DNA of 64,000 bases from Planktothrix agardhii NIES-204 (GTDB lineage Bacteria; Cyanobacteriota; Cyanobacteriia; Cyanobacteriales; Microcoleaceae): assembly GCA_003609755.1 (NCBI GenBank), contig AP017991.1, positions 1,877,501 to 1,941,500 of the forward strand, given 5' to 3'. The notes beneath the pieces are model-generated. The model was not told where the DNA came from, made no database searches, and worked only from the letters and a program-made list of their open reading frames with translations. The translations under genes and the position numbers were made by a program. Below are positions 33,202 through 43,600 of the stretch, piece after piece; the first letter of the stretch is position 1; the number at the start of each line of letters is the position of its first letter.

Positions 33202-35621
33202 GGAGAACATTCAGTTTCTACTCGCTTCAGGGCATTTTTTCTGAGTTGATTCCACCGGGTTGAATCTTGATAAAGTTTGACGCATTGTTGAGCAAAATTT
33301 ACAGGATCATCCGCAACTAATAATTCTATTTCCGGGTTCCATCCTAACTGTTGAGCAATTAAGGATGTGGTAACAATGGGTAAACCATAAGCAGCGGCTT
33401 CATGAATTTTATGGGGAATTCCGGCTGCGTATCGGGTTGGGGCTACAAATAATCGAGCTTGATTATATAAAGGTGTTAAATCATCAACTTTGCCTAATAA
33501 TTTGATTGATGAATTGTTTAAATTATTAATTTTTTGTTTAATTTCTTCAACGGTATTATTACCAATAATTATAAGTTCAATTGTCTGATCAAGTTGATTT
33601 TGAATCAAGGGAAAGATTTCATGGGTTAGCCACAACAATGAATCAGCATTAGGAGATTCTAGTTCATAAATTGAACCCACAAATATTAAATTTTGCCGTT
33701 CTGCAAAAGGTTTAGGTGTGGGATAAGGCGAAAAAGTATGACCTAAAATGCTAACATTTGTGTAGCCTTGTTGAATAAATTGTTGTTTTTCTTGGGGAGA
33801 AACGGTAATAATATGATGGCTATTTTTAGCTAGTTTAATTTCCTCTGTAATAGCTTTTTGACGTTCTTCTTCAGTAAAATTAATTTTATTTAAACGTTTA
33901 TATTCATAATCTCGAATACTAAAAATTGCTTCTGCGTCATAAATAATTTTTGCTGAATTTAGGAAATTTTCTTTAACTAAAATCGAGTTTAAATGTTTAA
34001 TATTATGGGGACGACTAACAAAAACCAGATCATAATATCCTTGGCGTTCTCTGAGAAAATCTTCTAACATTACTAACCCATAACCTCGCATAACTTCAAC
34101 AGTTTGGGGAATATCAGCATAAATCATTGACCAATCTTCGAGATAATACAAATCCCCTGGATACAAGGTAATAGCATAGTCTAATTTAACAAGATGAGAC
34201 AGAATAGAATGACTGCGAGTATAGCCTGAACCGACCCAAGGATGAGGGATTCTATCATCAATATATAATAGGCGTTTTTGTTTTTCTCTGGCTTGAGTTC
34301 GAGCAAATATTAGGTTTTTGAGATCGGAGGGATATTGAGATTTAAACCAGTCTTTGTGTTTTTCTTTTAAAAGTTGTTGATTTTTTTCCATTAAGGCGAT
34401 CGCATGATCACTTGAACCTTTATTACTAGAACTAGCAAACTCATAATGGAGAATATTAACGTTAGGATCATAAATAATTTTTTTGCCTATTTTTTGTAGT
34501 CGAATACAATAGTCGGTTTCTTCATAATAAGCAGGTTGATAATCTTGATCAAACCCACCCAACTGTAAAAATAAATCCCGTCGGGTTAATAGAAAAGCGG
34601 CAGAACAATAATCAACAGCACGTTTAAATAGATATTGGGGTGCATTCGGTGAGTCTCCCCGTCCATAACCTAAACAAGTTCCATCTTGCCAGATAATACT
34701 ACCTGCTTCTTGCAAAGTTCCATCAGGGAGAATTAATTTTCCACCGACTGCACCAATATCTTCAGAGGATTTAATGGTATTAAAAGCCGAAGAAATACTA
34801 TCCCCTAAAATTTGAGTATCATTATTTAAAAATAAGAGATAATTTCCTTGAGCAATTTTGCTAGATTGGTTACAGGCAAGAAGATAATGAAGATTTTGCT
34901 CATTAAGGATAATTTTTGCACCATTAATCTGTTTTAAAAATTGGCGAGTCCTATCAGTAGAATGATTATCGACTAATATTAATTCAAAAGATTTAAAAGG
35001 ATTTATGAGAATAGAATATAAACAGCTTAAAGTCAGTTCCGCTCGATTATAGAGAATAATAATAATACTAATTTCAGGATGTTCAACGATTGGGAAATGT
35101 AGTTGAGAGCCAGTATTGAGAAAGCTATCAAGGGTAATTTGGTTGAGGGTATCAACTGCTTGTTTTGCTTGGTCAAGTTGGAGGGAGGATTTTGTGAGTG
35201 ATATTAAGTTGGGTTGAATATTCTTATTTTGAATAGAGTGAAAACCCTGTAATTCTGGATGATCTGGTTGCAGTTGTAGAACTTTTTGATGGGCAAGTTG
35301 AGCTTGATCAAAGCGTCCTTGTTTAGTAAGAGCTTTGGCTAACCCCAAGTAAAGATCGGCATCATTAGGAGACAGTTCTAAAGATTGATAATAGGTTTGT
35401 AAATCATCAGGATTTTGCTGAATTTTCTGTTGATAAAGGTTAAGAAGGTGAGAGCGTTCTGCATTTGCTTGCTGTTGCAGAATATCCCCAATTTTTTGAT
35501 GAATTCCAGGGAGGTTCGGGTTGAGTTCGAAGGCTTTTTGGTAGGCTGCGATCGCTTTTTCCCACTGCTGATCTTTGTGGAAAGAGTTGGCTTGTTCTAA
35601 ATAGTATTCCCAAGTTTCCAT
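33156..35621 (-). CDS. TPR protein with GT2 and GT4 glycosyltransferase domains
   Basis: 821 residues. TPR units at about 1-135 (EYYLEQANSFHKDQQWEKAI, then AAYQKAFELNPN). A GT2 domain at about 180-430: ISIIIILYNRAELTLSCL, YLLFLNNDTQ as the DxD-like metal site, AAFLLTRRDLFLQLGGFDQ and PAYYEETDYCIRL, the pattern of rhamnosyltransferase-like GT2s. A GT4-type GT-B domain at about 450-821: IDDRIPHPWVGSGYTRS, LIFVGSIYELESPNADSLLW, ARLFVAPTRYAAGIPHKIHE and AAAYGLPIVTT. Two glycosyltransferases in one chain can add consecutive sugars. The TPRs probably bind a protein partner or substrate. Last gene of the minus-strand glycan cluster, 240 bp after the preceding gene. Cytoplasmic. Confidence 0.9.
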   Translation of the reverse strand: METWEYYLEQANSFHKDQQWEKAIAAYQKAFELNPNLPGIHQKIGDILQQQANAERSHLLNLYQQKIQQNPDDLQTYYQSLELSPNDADLYLGLAKALTKQGRFDQAQLAHQKVLQLQPDHPELQGFHSIQNKNIQPNLISLTKSSLQLDQAKQAVDTLNQITLDSFLNTGSQLHFPIVEHPEISIIIILYNRAELTLSCLYSILINPFKSFELILVDNHSTDRTRQFLKQINGAKIILNEQNLHYLLACNQSSKIAQGNYLLFLNNDTQILGDSISSAFNTIKSSEDIGAVGGKLILPDGTLQEAGSIIWQDGTCLGYGRGDSPNAPQYLFKRAVDYCSAAFLLTRRDLFLQLGGFDQDYQPAYYEETDYCIRLQKIGKKIIYDPNVNILHYEFASSSNKGSSDHAIALMEKNQQLLKEKHKDWFKSQYPSDLKNLIFARTQAREKQKRLLYIDDRIPHPWVGSGYTRSHSILSHLVKLDYAITLYPGDLYYLEDWSMIYADIPQTVEVMRGYGLVMLEDFLRERQGYYDLVFVSRPHNIKHLNSILVKENFLNSAKIIYDAEAIFSIRDYEYKRLNKINFTEEERQKAITEEIKLAKNSHHIITVSPQEKQQFIQQGYTNVSILGHTFSPYPTPKPFAERQNLIFVGSIYELESPNADSLLWLTHEIFPLIQNQLDQTIELIIIGNNTVEEIKQKINNLNNSSIKLLGKVDDLTPLYNQARLFVAPTRYAAGIPHKIHEAAAYGLPIVTTSLIAQQLGWNPEIELLVADDPVNFAQQCVKLYQDSTRWNQLRKNALKRVETECSPQIFSDTLNSILKSL

Positions 35622-35662
35622 TAATTTTTTAAATCTTTCTACTAATCAATTTCCCCCTCAAA

Positions 35663-35824
35663 CCTAAGATAATATCGCGTGTTGCAGAAGATGCTAAATC
35701 AAATCATTCTAAGTTTGTTCTCGATATTAACCTAGCTCAGAAAACATTAGGTTTGGGATTGAAGGTTGATATTGAGGCCGCGATCAAGCGGACTATTTCA
35801 TGGAACCGATATCTGTTGGAGTGA
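35663..35824 (+). pseudogene. 3' fragment of an NAD-dependent sugar epimerase/dehydratase gene
   Basis: A plus-strand frame ends KVDIEAAIKRTISWNRYLLE, the typical C-terminal helix of extended SDR nucleotide-sugar epimerases/dehydratases (KSNHSKFVLDINLAQKTLGL precedes it). There is no start codon or Rossmann part. It lies between two minus-strand cluster genes, showing that a plus-strand sugar-nucleotide gene was once here. Confidence 0.7.
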
Positions 35825-35861
35825 CAAAGGGGGTTGTTGACTGATAAGAAATTTCCGCTCC

Positions 35862-38663
35862 CTATTCATCTAAGAATAAATTTTGCTTATCATCGTAAGT
35901 ACGAGAGGGCAGGGTATCTAAAATATTTTTAATTTGCTGGAGAATGAATTTCCAGTCAACATCATAATTTGTCACAGAAGCTGGCTGACCTTGATCCTGA
36001 ATTTCGGAGTTAGGTATAAATATGTTAGTTGCACAATTTTCTCGAAATGATGATGTTACATCCACTGTATGTTGATTCATCATAAACGTATTTGAATGAA
36101 TAACCCCTCTTTTGTTAGCAATCCAGACTAAGTAGGTGAGTCCAGAGCCCATTGTGGCGATATAACTATCTACAGCATTAGCCCAAACTACAGTTTCATA
36201 AGTAGTTTGACCAATGGCACTGTAGACAGGAATATCAGATGGCAGAAGGGTTATAATTTGTTCTACAAGTGCTTGATCTGTTGCGATTCCAGACAAAGCA
36301 CGCTTATCAGGTCTTTCTAGTAAAGACCACCCATCAAAGACAACAGCTAAATTGGGAAAGTCAGCATAAAGCTCTTTAATAATGTTAGCTGTTCCTTCTA
36401 TTTGAGATAACCAGACCCGGTAATGACTGCGAAATTGTATGCAGAGGAGTGGAAAGTGTTTTTTAGCTGACTCCACTTCTTCCAATACATCCAGAGAACT
36501 TCTCTTGACAGAAAGCTGAGATATCCTTTGAGCTAATTCCTCTGTCACTAAATGTGTGTACCTTAAGCTCACTACAACATAATTATTGGCTGTAACTAGA
36601 TTCAATAAGTCTAGATAAGAATAACCACTGGTGTCAATAACCTTTGTTTCAGGTATATCAAAAAGTTGACAAGGATTAAAATAATCATATTGGCCCACCA
36701 AAAACTTATCTATTTTTTTTAACATTCCCTGGTGTTCTAAATTTTGAATAGCCTCTAATTCATTCCACATATAGTGTCCTAGATTTTTATTCCAAGCTGT
36801 CATCAGCGCCACCTGTTTTGGTTGGTCGCTATTAATATAAGATTTAACACTTTTCCAAGAAGTAACCATTTCAGCTTTAAGCACATTAATTCTTTCTATA
36901 TATGATGCTAGAACTTCCCCAAATAGAGAGTGAGCAACTTTGATAATTAATTCTAAGCTTGGTAAATAAATGATCGTTTTCTCTGCTATCCAACTACCAT
37001 AAATAACATAAAATGTTTGTTGACCAACAAACAGATAAATAATAACTGGATGATCGCCACAAATATGATAAAAACCCACAGATTTATTAGATCTAATGAT
37101 TTTACCTGTCCAAGGGCAAAGGGAATAAATATAACCTGTTTCTACTAAGCTTTTTTGATAAGTTCTCCCCCAAAGTCCGAGCCTATCTAATTCAACCTTT
37201 TGCTCATAACCAAAGCTATTTATATATAGTTCTTCTAGGGCTATATCCTCTAAGGGCATTAACTTTAAATTTTCCAGAGATAAGCCTGCTTTTTCTATGA
37301 ACTCACGATCATGTTGGTTTAAACTCGTAATATCAATAAGTCTATACTGACTACTTTGTTGAAAATATGCTTTAGCGGCATCTAGCTGAATTTCTTTTTG
37401 ATAATAGGGGCAAGCTTCATCAATGGTGGCTAGTCCATTTAACCCTATCCAAATTTGCTCATAGATTGGTAGGTCAGTCACTCCTCTCTCAGCGAATTTA
37501 AAACAAATCAGAGCCTCATCTAACAGACCCTGTTCTGCCTGATGGATTCCTAGCTGATGGTAAGCTCTAGTTATCGCTTCTTGTAAATCGTAATAAGCTA
37601 GTTTCTGGTGAGGCTGTTTTTCTAGCACTTTTTGATAGCATTGAGCAGCTTCCTCTAGTTGATTTTGTTCTATATACTTTTTCCCTAGTTGATAATAGGC
37701 TTCTGCGATATCGCTATTCAAACTGGTGCATCCTGGGTTAAGTTCTAAAGCTCGTTGATAGGCAATTATAGCTTCTTCCCACTGTTGCATTTCCTTATAC
37801 TTTTTCCCTAGTTGATAATAGGCTTCTGCGATATCGCTATTCAAACTGGTGCATCCTGGGTTAAGTTCTAAAGCTCGTTGATAGGCAATTATAGCTTCTT
37901 CCCACTGTTGCATTTCCTTAGCGCAATTTACCAGTGAGAAATAAGCCCAAAAGAAATCGGGATTGATAGATATGGTATTCTGATAAGCTTGACAAGCAGC
38001 CTCAAACTGTTGGGTATTTTGAAGATAAAATCCTAAAAAGTAATTCACCCCGATTGAATTTGGATTTTCGCTAATGATCCTTCGATAAATGGTGATGGCT
38101 TGTTCCCAATGATGGGGTTGATTGATTTTAATAAGAGCTTCTGATAAACCCTGACAATAAGAAAAATTTCCTAGAGATAATTTCACAGCTTCCAGGTAAG
38201 ATGCGATCGCTTCTTCGATATTCCCTTCTTGTTCCTGATCTTTACCTAGCTGAAAGTAAACACTCGCTTGATTAGAATCTTCGACGATTTCTATTTCTCT
38301 ACATGAGGTAATTTCAATCTCCGCTATTAACATCTTTTCGCCTTCAACAACAAAAGATATGTTAAATATCCCTGTGTGAATCCACTTGATATGAAAACCA
38401 CATTTTATATTTGGATGTATTTCTCCTAGAATAGTTTTTGTAACATCGTCTCTCTGGATATCGCAAGGGAAGGTTTCCATGACACCGCTGCCTTCAACCA
38501 CAATCTGTGCTTCTTTCTCCTCTCTCGGTAACACCCAGCCCGCTAAGAACACTTCTGAGACATTAGTAGAATATCCTTGATTAGGACTTTTAAGATTGTA
38601 TCCAAATAAATTGTTATCAAAAGCTTTGGAGGAATTGATAATTTTTGAGTTTACTGTGAACAT
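35862..38663 (-). CDS. TPR protein with N-terminal beta domain and distant GT61-like C-terminal region
   Basis: 933 residues. About 25-115 is a beta-rich domain (VSEVFLAGWVLPREEKEAQI, FPCDIQRDDV, CGFHIKW) of the kind attached to glycosyltransferases and sulfotransferases. About 130-400 is a TPR array, including one unit duplicated exactly (41 residues, see repeat). About 430-900 has no family I can name. However, KNLGHYMWNELEAIQNLE and SYIATMGSGLTYLVWIANKR occupy the places of the HWLVDILPRI and APHGAGLTNLVF signatures of GT61 in the 1724-residue neighbour, suggesting a divergent GT61-type fold. No signal peptide. It lies 107 bp after the sulfotransferase gene. Confidence 0.7.
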   Translation of the reverse strand: MFTVNSKIINSSKAFDNNLFGYNLKSPNQGYSTNVSEVFLAGWVLPREEKEAQIVVEGSGVMETFPCDIQRDDVTKTILGEIHPNIKCGFHIKWIHTGIFNISFVVEGEKMLIAEIEITSCREIEIVEDSNQASVYFQLGKDQEQEGNIEEAIASYLEAVKLSLGNFSYCQGLSEALIKINQPHHWEQAITIYRRIISENPNSIGVNYFLGFYLQNTQQFEAACQAYQNTISINPDFFWAYFSLVNCAKEMQQWEEAIIAYQRALELNPGCTSLNSDIAEAYYQLGKKYKEMQQWEEAIIAYQRALELNPGCTSLNSDIAEAYYQLGKKYIEQNQLEEAAQCYQKVLEKQPHQKLAYYDLQEAITRAYHQLGIHQAEQGLLDEALICFKFAERGVTDLPIYEQIWIGLNGLATIDEACPYYQKEIQLDAAKAYFQQSSQYRLIDITSLNQHDREFIEKAGLSLENLKLMPLEDIALEELYINSFGYEQKVELDRLGLWGRTYQKSLVETGYIYSLCPWTGKIIRSNKSVGFYHICGDHPVIIYLFVGQQTFYVIYGSWIAEKTIIYLPSLELIIKVAHSLFGEVLASYIERINVLKAEMVTSWKSVKSYINSDQPKQVALMTAWNKNLGHYMWNELEAIQNLEHQGMLKKIDKFLVGQYDYFNPCQLFDIPETKVIDTSGYSYLDLLNLVTANNYVVVSLRYTHLVTEELAQRISQLSVKRSSLDVLEEVESAKKHFPLLCIQFRSHYRVWLSQIEGTANIIKELYADFPNLAVVFDGWSLLERPDKRALSGIATDQALVEQIITLLPSDIPVYSAIGQTTYETVVWANAVDSYIATMGSGLTYLVWIANKRGVIHSNTFMMNQHTVDVTSSFRENCATNIFIPNSEIQDQGQPASVTNYDVDWKFILQQIKNILDTLPSRTYDDKQNLFLDE
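37676..37921. repeat. perfect 123-bp tandem duplication (one 41-aa TPR unit)
   Basis: Two adjacent copies of a 123-bp unit appear identical by eye, encoding KEMQQWEEAIIAYQRALELN...AEAYYQLGKKY twice. The identity, including silent positions, indicates recent duplication or ongoing copy-number change. Confidence 0.9.
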
Positions 38664-38770
38664 AGCTCTAGTTGTTTTAGTTTAAGTCGGGTTGTTATAG
38701 TGTAGCCTAAAAGATGTCAAATGGGTTCTATAAAACATTGTTTAATATGAAATCTGCAACCACCATTAAT

Positions 38771-39448
38771 TTAAGAATCAAAAGAATAACCAAAACGCTG
38801 AAAATCACTAGCAAAACATTGTTCTATGATTTCCCTAGATTTATTGTTGTAATATATTTTGAAGTCCGCTTTTTTACTTTCTGTTTTATTGTCGTGTGGT
38901 ATGTTTGGAAGAAATTCAAATCCTAATTCTTGAAAAATTCTTTTAACCTCAATATCCAATTGCTCAAGTTTGATAACTTCTACTTTACCTTCATCTATAC
39001 CTTCAATGAATCGACGATATACTGATTGACTTTCGTCACTGAAAGTATAGGTAACATATTCATTAAAATTCCTACTAGCCAGTTCTGTTAGCCAAGCTTC
39101 TGAACCAATAATCCAATCAGGTGCTTTATTTCCTTCTTGTTTAAGTATCTCATAGCAATTCATACCAAATAGATACAATGACACAACCCAATCAAAAGGA
39201 TTTCTTGTAACTGCGAATATCTTCATTTGCTCAAGTTGAGATAAAGTTAATAATCCATGTGATATTATATCTTTGATAGTAGTATGTTTACTGTCCACTA
39301 AAATGGTCTTACGCTCGTCATCCCAAATATGATCTGTCATAAGCGATTTCCCACCAAAGTTACCAATCAAAAAATTTTCAATGGACGAACTTCCTGTTTT
39401 TGGAACACATATAAACAGTAAATTTATTTCTTCACATAAAATAGCCAT
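38771..39448 (-). CDS. sulfotransferase-family protein
   Basis: 225 residues, sulfotransferase fold. The PAPS 5'-phosphate loop is LLFICVPKTGSSSIENFL (about 9-26), and the 3'-phosphate motif is FAVTRNPFDWVVSLY (about 77-91). Spacing of the two is right for a Golgi-type or HNK-like carbohydrate sulfotransferase, and no signal peptide is seen, so it works in the cytoplasm. It lies 24 bp after the GT4 gene in the glycan cluster. Sulfation of a sugar made by the neighbouring glycosyltransferases is the natural inference; the acceptor is unknown. Confidence 0.85.
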   Translation of the reverse strand: MAILCEEINLLFICVPKTGSSSIENFLIGNFGGKSLMTDHIWDDERKTILVDSKHTTIKDIISHGLLTLSQLEQMKIFAVTRNPFDWVVSLYLFGMNCYEILKQEGNKAPDWIIGSEAWLTELASRNFNEYVTYTFSDESQSVYRRFIEGIDEGKVEVIKLEQLDIEVKRIFQELGFEFLPNIPHDNKTESKKADFKIYYNNKSREIIEQCFASDFQRFGYSFDS

Positions 39449-39472
39449 TTAGTTACACCTCAATTTGTTATT

Positions 39473-40609
39473 TTAATGTATTTTTGATTCCATAACCTCG
39501 AAAATTCTATTTTCATAGAGTTGACCAATGGAAGCATAACTTAGCTGCTTTCTAGTCTGGATTTTAGCATTATCACCAATCCTTTTACGTTTATGTCGAT
39601 CACGAAGCAATTCTAACATATAACAAAAAGCCTGATCCACATCAGCTTCCGCCCAATATTGCCCTTGCCAATGGGGATAACAATTATCACCCACAGGTTC
39701 AAGTTTATAATCAACCAGACAAGAGTTGGACTCATTCATAAAGTCAACATTCCCCCCATAACGAGTAGCAATTGTTGGTTTACCCAAGCTCATAGCTTCT
39801 GCTAAGCCTAGTCCAAAACCTTCTGAACGATGTAAAGAAATAAAACAATCAGAACATCTTAACAGATTTTTCATCTCATTGTTACTAAGGGTTTTATCAA
39901 TGATAATCAAATGGTCATTAAAATTATTAGCTATCTCCATTAAATCAGCATAATCTTCTGGTTTATTAAAACTATTATTGAGCTTCAAAACCAGACAAAT
40001 ATCATCATTTGGACAAGACTTAAATAATTTTTGGAAAGCTTGTAAAACTGCAAAAGGATTTTTACGATGAATACTAGATAAAAAATCGAAAGCAAACAAA
40101 AAGGCGAAACTTCCTTCAGGGATACCAAAATATTGTCGCCCTAAAAATGACGATATTTCCACTTGACAAGCACAAGGTATATAATTTACTGGCTTGGATA
40201 CACAGCGTTTAATGGAGTTATATGTAAAAGTTGAAGCTGTCCAAATTTCGTCAAAAATCTCTAGTTTTTGAGCCCAAACCTTTGGATAAATATTCAATTC
40301 CCAGAAGGGAAAAACTATATTATAAGCTGAGTATTGTAGTTTGGGTTGCAAATGATTAAAAACAGGTTCAACTTCGTCACCATTAATAAAAAAGATATTA
40401 ATCTCTTGACTAAGTTCATCTGTTAAACTATCAGTAAACTCCGGCCAAGGTTGATACATTCTGTAAACATCATATAAAGAAGTTAAAATATTGGTTGTTT
40501 TAAAAGCCTTCAAAGCTGATCTCGTATTTTCTCCGACACCAATAGGTGCAAAGGGATGTCCCACTAAGACAAGATGGGGAAATTGTTTTTGATACTTTGA
40601 CATATTCAC
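39473..40609 (-). CDS. GT4-family glycosyltransferase
   Basis: 378 residues, GT-B fold. N-terminal LVLVGHPFAPIGVGENTRSA replaces the usual Gly-rich loop. The C-terminal nucleotide-sugar domain has FAFLFAFDFLSSIHRKNPFA, CSDCFISLHRSEGFGLGLAE and AMSLGKPTIATRYGGNVDFM, i.e. the E-x7-E motif of family GT4, intact. A retaining transferase using a nucleotide sugar; donor and acceptor unknown. The start could be MNMSKYQK or the second Met. It follows the 1150-residue gene by 25 bp and precedes the sulfotransferase by 24 bp, so these are one operon. Confidence 0.9.
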   Translation of the reverse strand: MNMSKYQKQFPHLVLVGHPFAPIGVGENTRSALKAFKTTNILTSLYDVYRMYQPWPEFTDSLTDELSQEINIFFINGDEVEPVFNHLQPKLQYSAYNIVFPFWELNIYPKVWAQKLEIFDEIWTASTFTYNSIKRCVSKPVNYIPCACQVEISSFLGRQYFGIPEGSFAFLFAFDFLSSIHRKNPFAVLQAFQKLFKSCPNDDICLVLKLNNSFNKPEDYADLMEIANNFNDHLIIIDKTLSNNEMKNLLRCSDCFISLHRSEGFGLGLAEAMSLGKPTIATRYGGNVDFMNESNSCLVDYKLEPVGDNCYPHWQGQYWAEADVDQAFCYMLELLRDRHKRKRIGDNAKIQTRKQLSYASIGQLYENRIFEVMESKIH

Positions 40610-40634
40610 CTCATTAAATTTTTAAGTATTAGAA

Positions 40635-43600
40635 TTAAGAATCGGTTAATAACCAACTATCAAGAGCATTGCGAGTTGCTTCTAGCCATCGGTGGCCAAA
40701 ATGAAGATCTGGTTCTAAATGTGTACCTTCAGCCCATTCATTCCAAGCATTAATAAAGACTATTCTTTCATCACCGAAATTTTGCTCTAAGGTTTGAGCG
40801 ATAGCTTCTTCTAACCAAGCTTGATAAATACCAGGAGAAGCATATTCAAAAATGGTAGCCCGATCCTGTTGACGAGGAGTATTATCCCAAGAGGGCATAA
40901 TTCCACGAAAACGGGTATATACGGGTATCTCTTTAGACAGCCAATCGAGGGGTATTTGTCTATAATCGTAAATATAACCTGAGAAATTGGGATTAATAAT
41001 TTCTCCTGGTGGTATACCTTTGATCCCCATATTATGGGGAGGAAATTCTACCGCAGCATCAAAACCATATTTATTGGGGTTAATATTAGCTCCTGCGGCA
41101 TCAAAAGATTCAACCATCACTAGATAAATTTCGCCTATTCCTTCTTTCCAAGCCGTTTGTCGCCATATTTCCACAGTTTTCTTAATATCAGGGAATAAGT
41201 TTGGTTGATAAATTAGTAATAAAGGTTTACTATTGATTCTAATGTAATTATCATTTTTAAAATATCGAATTAGATCAAGAATACAGTTTTTATCATCTTC
41301 ATCGGAATGATTTTGAGATATTAAAATATTACTATCTTTACCATCCCAACGTCTTGTCCAGTTTTCATTAGCCCAAGCAAGACAAAAAGGAAAATCTGGT
41401 TTATTTTCCTTCAAAATTCTCTCAATGGGCATTTCTAATAAGCGCTTACCTGCAAACCAATAGTAGTAATAACAAAAGCCATAAATGCCATATTTGGAAG
41501 CAAGTTGAGCTTGTTCATCTATAATGTTATCCAGTTTTAAATTATAAAAGCCCAGGTCTGCGGGAATATGAGGTTGATAATGACCAACATAGTTAGGTCT
41601 GGCTTTAGCTACATTAGTCCACTCGGTAAAACCTTTACCCCACCAACGATTATTTTCAGGGATGGGATGAAACTGAGGTAGATAAAAAGCAATTAACTTA
41701 ACTGTGTTTAATTCTTCTAACTTTTCTTGCCAACGTTCACAAAATTTATGTTTATTTCGTTGTGTCATCATCATTTTATAACTACACGGAAGAACATCGG
41801 ATGAAACACTCAAATGATGAATGACTGTAGAATTGGGTTGATAGTAAGTCTTATATCCTTGACTACGAATACGAAAATTCAAGTCAGCATCTTCGTAATA
41901 AGCTGGTTGATAAATTGGATCAAATCCACCGACCGCTTTAAACAAAGCAGTTTTAACCAGTAGACAAGCTCCAGAACAATATTCAACTTCTCTAATATAG
42001 TTATAACGAGGTAGATTAGGATCATCGTTCAATCCTATTAGTTGAGTAGAGCCATCTCGATTAATTCTTGTCCCTGCTTCCTGTAAATAACCATTAGGGT
42101 AAATAATTTTTGGTCCAACTATACCAACATCTGTAAATTTTTCACAGGTTTCTATTAGAGGTGAAAGCCAATTATTTGTCACCTGGACATCATTGTTGAG
42201 TATAACTAAATACTCTCCGCTTGCTTTCTGATATGCTTTGTTGCACGAAAGCAAAAATCCTAAATTTTCAGTGTTCCTTAAATAAGTAATATTTTCAATT
42301 TCTTTTAAAATTGATTCTGTTTCATCCTCAGAACAGTCATCAATAACAATTATTTCATAATTAATATCAGATGTATATTTCTTAACGGAAGTCAAGCATT
42401 CTATTGTATATTTTATTTGATTAAAAACAGGAATAATTATTGAAACTTTTGGCTGCTTAAAATTTGAAAAATTTAATAAATTAATAGCTTTTTTTAAGGT
42501 TTTTAACTCTACAGAAATTAGAACAGGCGGAGTAACTTGTAATTGTTTCAATTTTGTATTTTTTAAAGTTTCTAATTGCTTTTTCGCAAACATATATTTT
42601 CGCCAATCAACAACGCAGGGAGAAGCATCATTAAAAGTCATATCTTCAGATTTTTCTGCGGGTTTTTCGTTGTTATAAATATAGTGTAATAAAGGATTTA
42701 TATTCTTTTCTTCTAGATCTGGATTGAGTTTCAAATAATAACTCGAATTGAAAAAAGGCGATGGATCTCTGTTTTCCTTATATCCTTGATTCATATAGTG
42801 TAATAAAGGATTTATGCCATGGGAAGCAACATCAGGATTTTTCTCTAAATAATAAGCTGAGTTAAACAAAGGATGAGGATTACGTCCTTCCTTGTAACCT
42901 TGTTTTAGATAATGTATTAAAGGATCTATTTTATTAATGTCAATATCTAAGTTATTCTCTAAATAGTATTTTTCATTAAAAACCAGCTTAATTATATTTA
43001 AACTTTCAATTTCAAGGATTTCTGGAATCTCTTTTTGAATTGAAATTATTTGTTCATTATTGGGACTAAATTCCAAGAATTCGTTACATTTTTGCAAAGA
43101 TTCTTCTAGTTCTTTCTCAAGATCAACATTGAAAACAATAGCTTTTTGACAACCCTCAATTAACTCTTGTTGTTTACTTTTAGTAATCAAAGCATTCTCT
43201 AGCCCCAAATGCAGATCAGCATCATCCGGCTTAATTTCTAATGCCTTTTGATAACTTTCAACATCCGTTGGATCATTTTTGATCGCCTTCCGATAATAAC
43301 TTAATGCTGTTTCTAATCTGGTTTTAACTTGTTGATGTAATGCCCGATTTAATTTTTCTTCTACTTCTGTTAAATCAGGTTTAATCTTTAAGACCTGCCG
43401 ATACACTTCAACCGCTTCATCCCATTGATCTAATTTTACATAAACCTCAGCTAAATTATAATATGACCAAACAAAATTCGGATCTAAATCAACCGCTTTT
43501 TGATAAGCCGCGATCGCATTTTCCCAATCTTCTTTTTTAACTAAAACATCCCCTAAATTATGATGAGATAAAGCAAAATCGGATTTCAATTCGATCGCTT

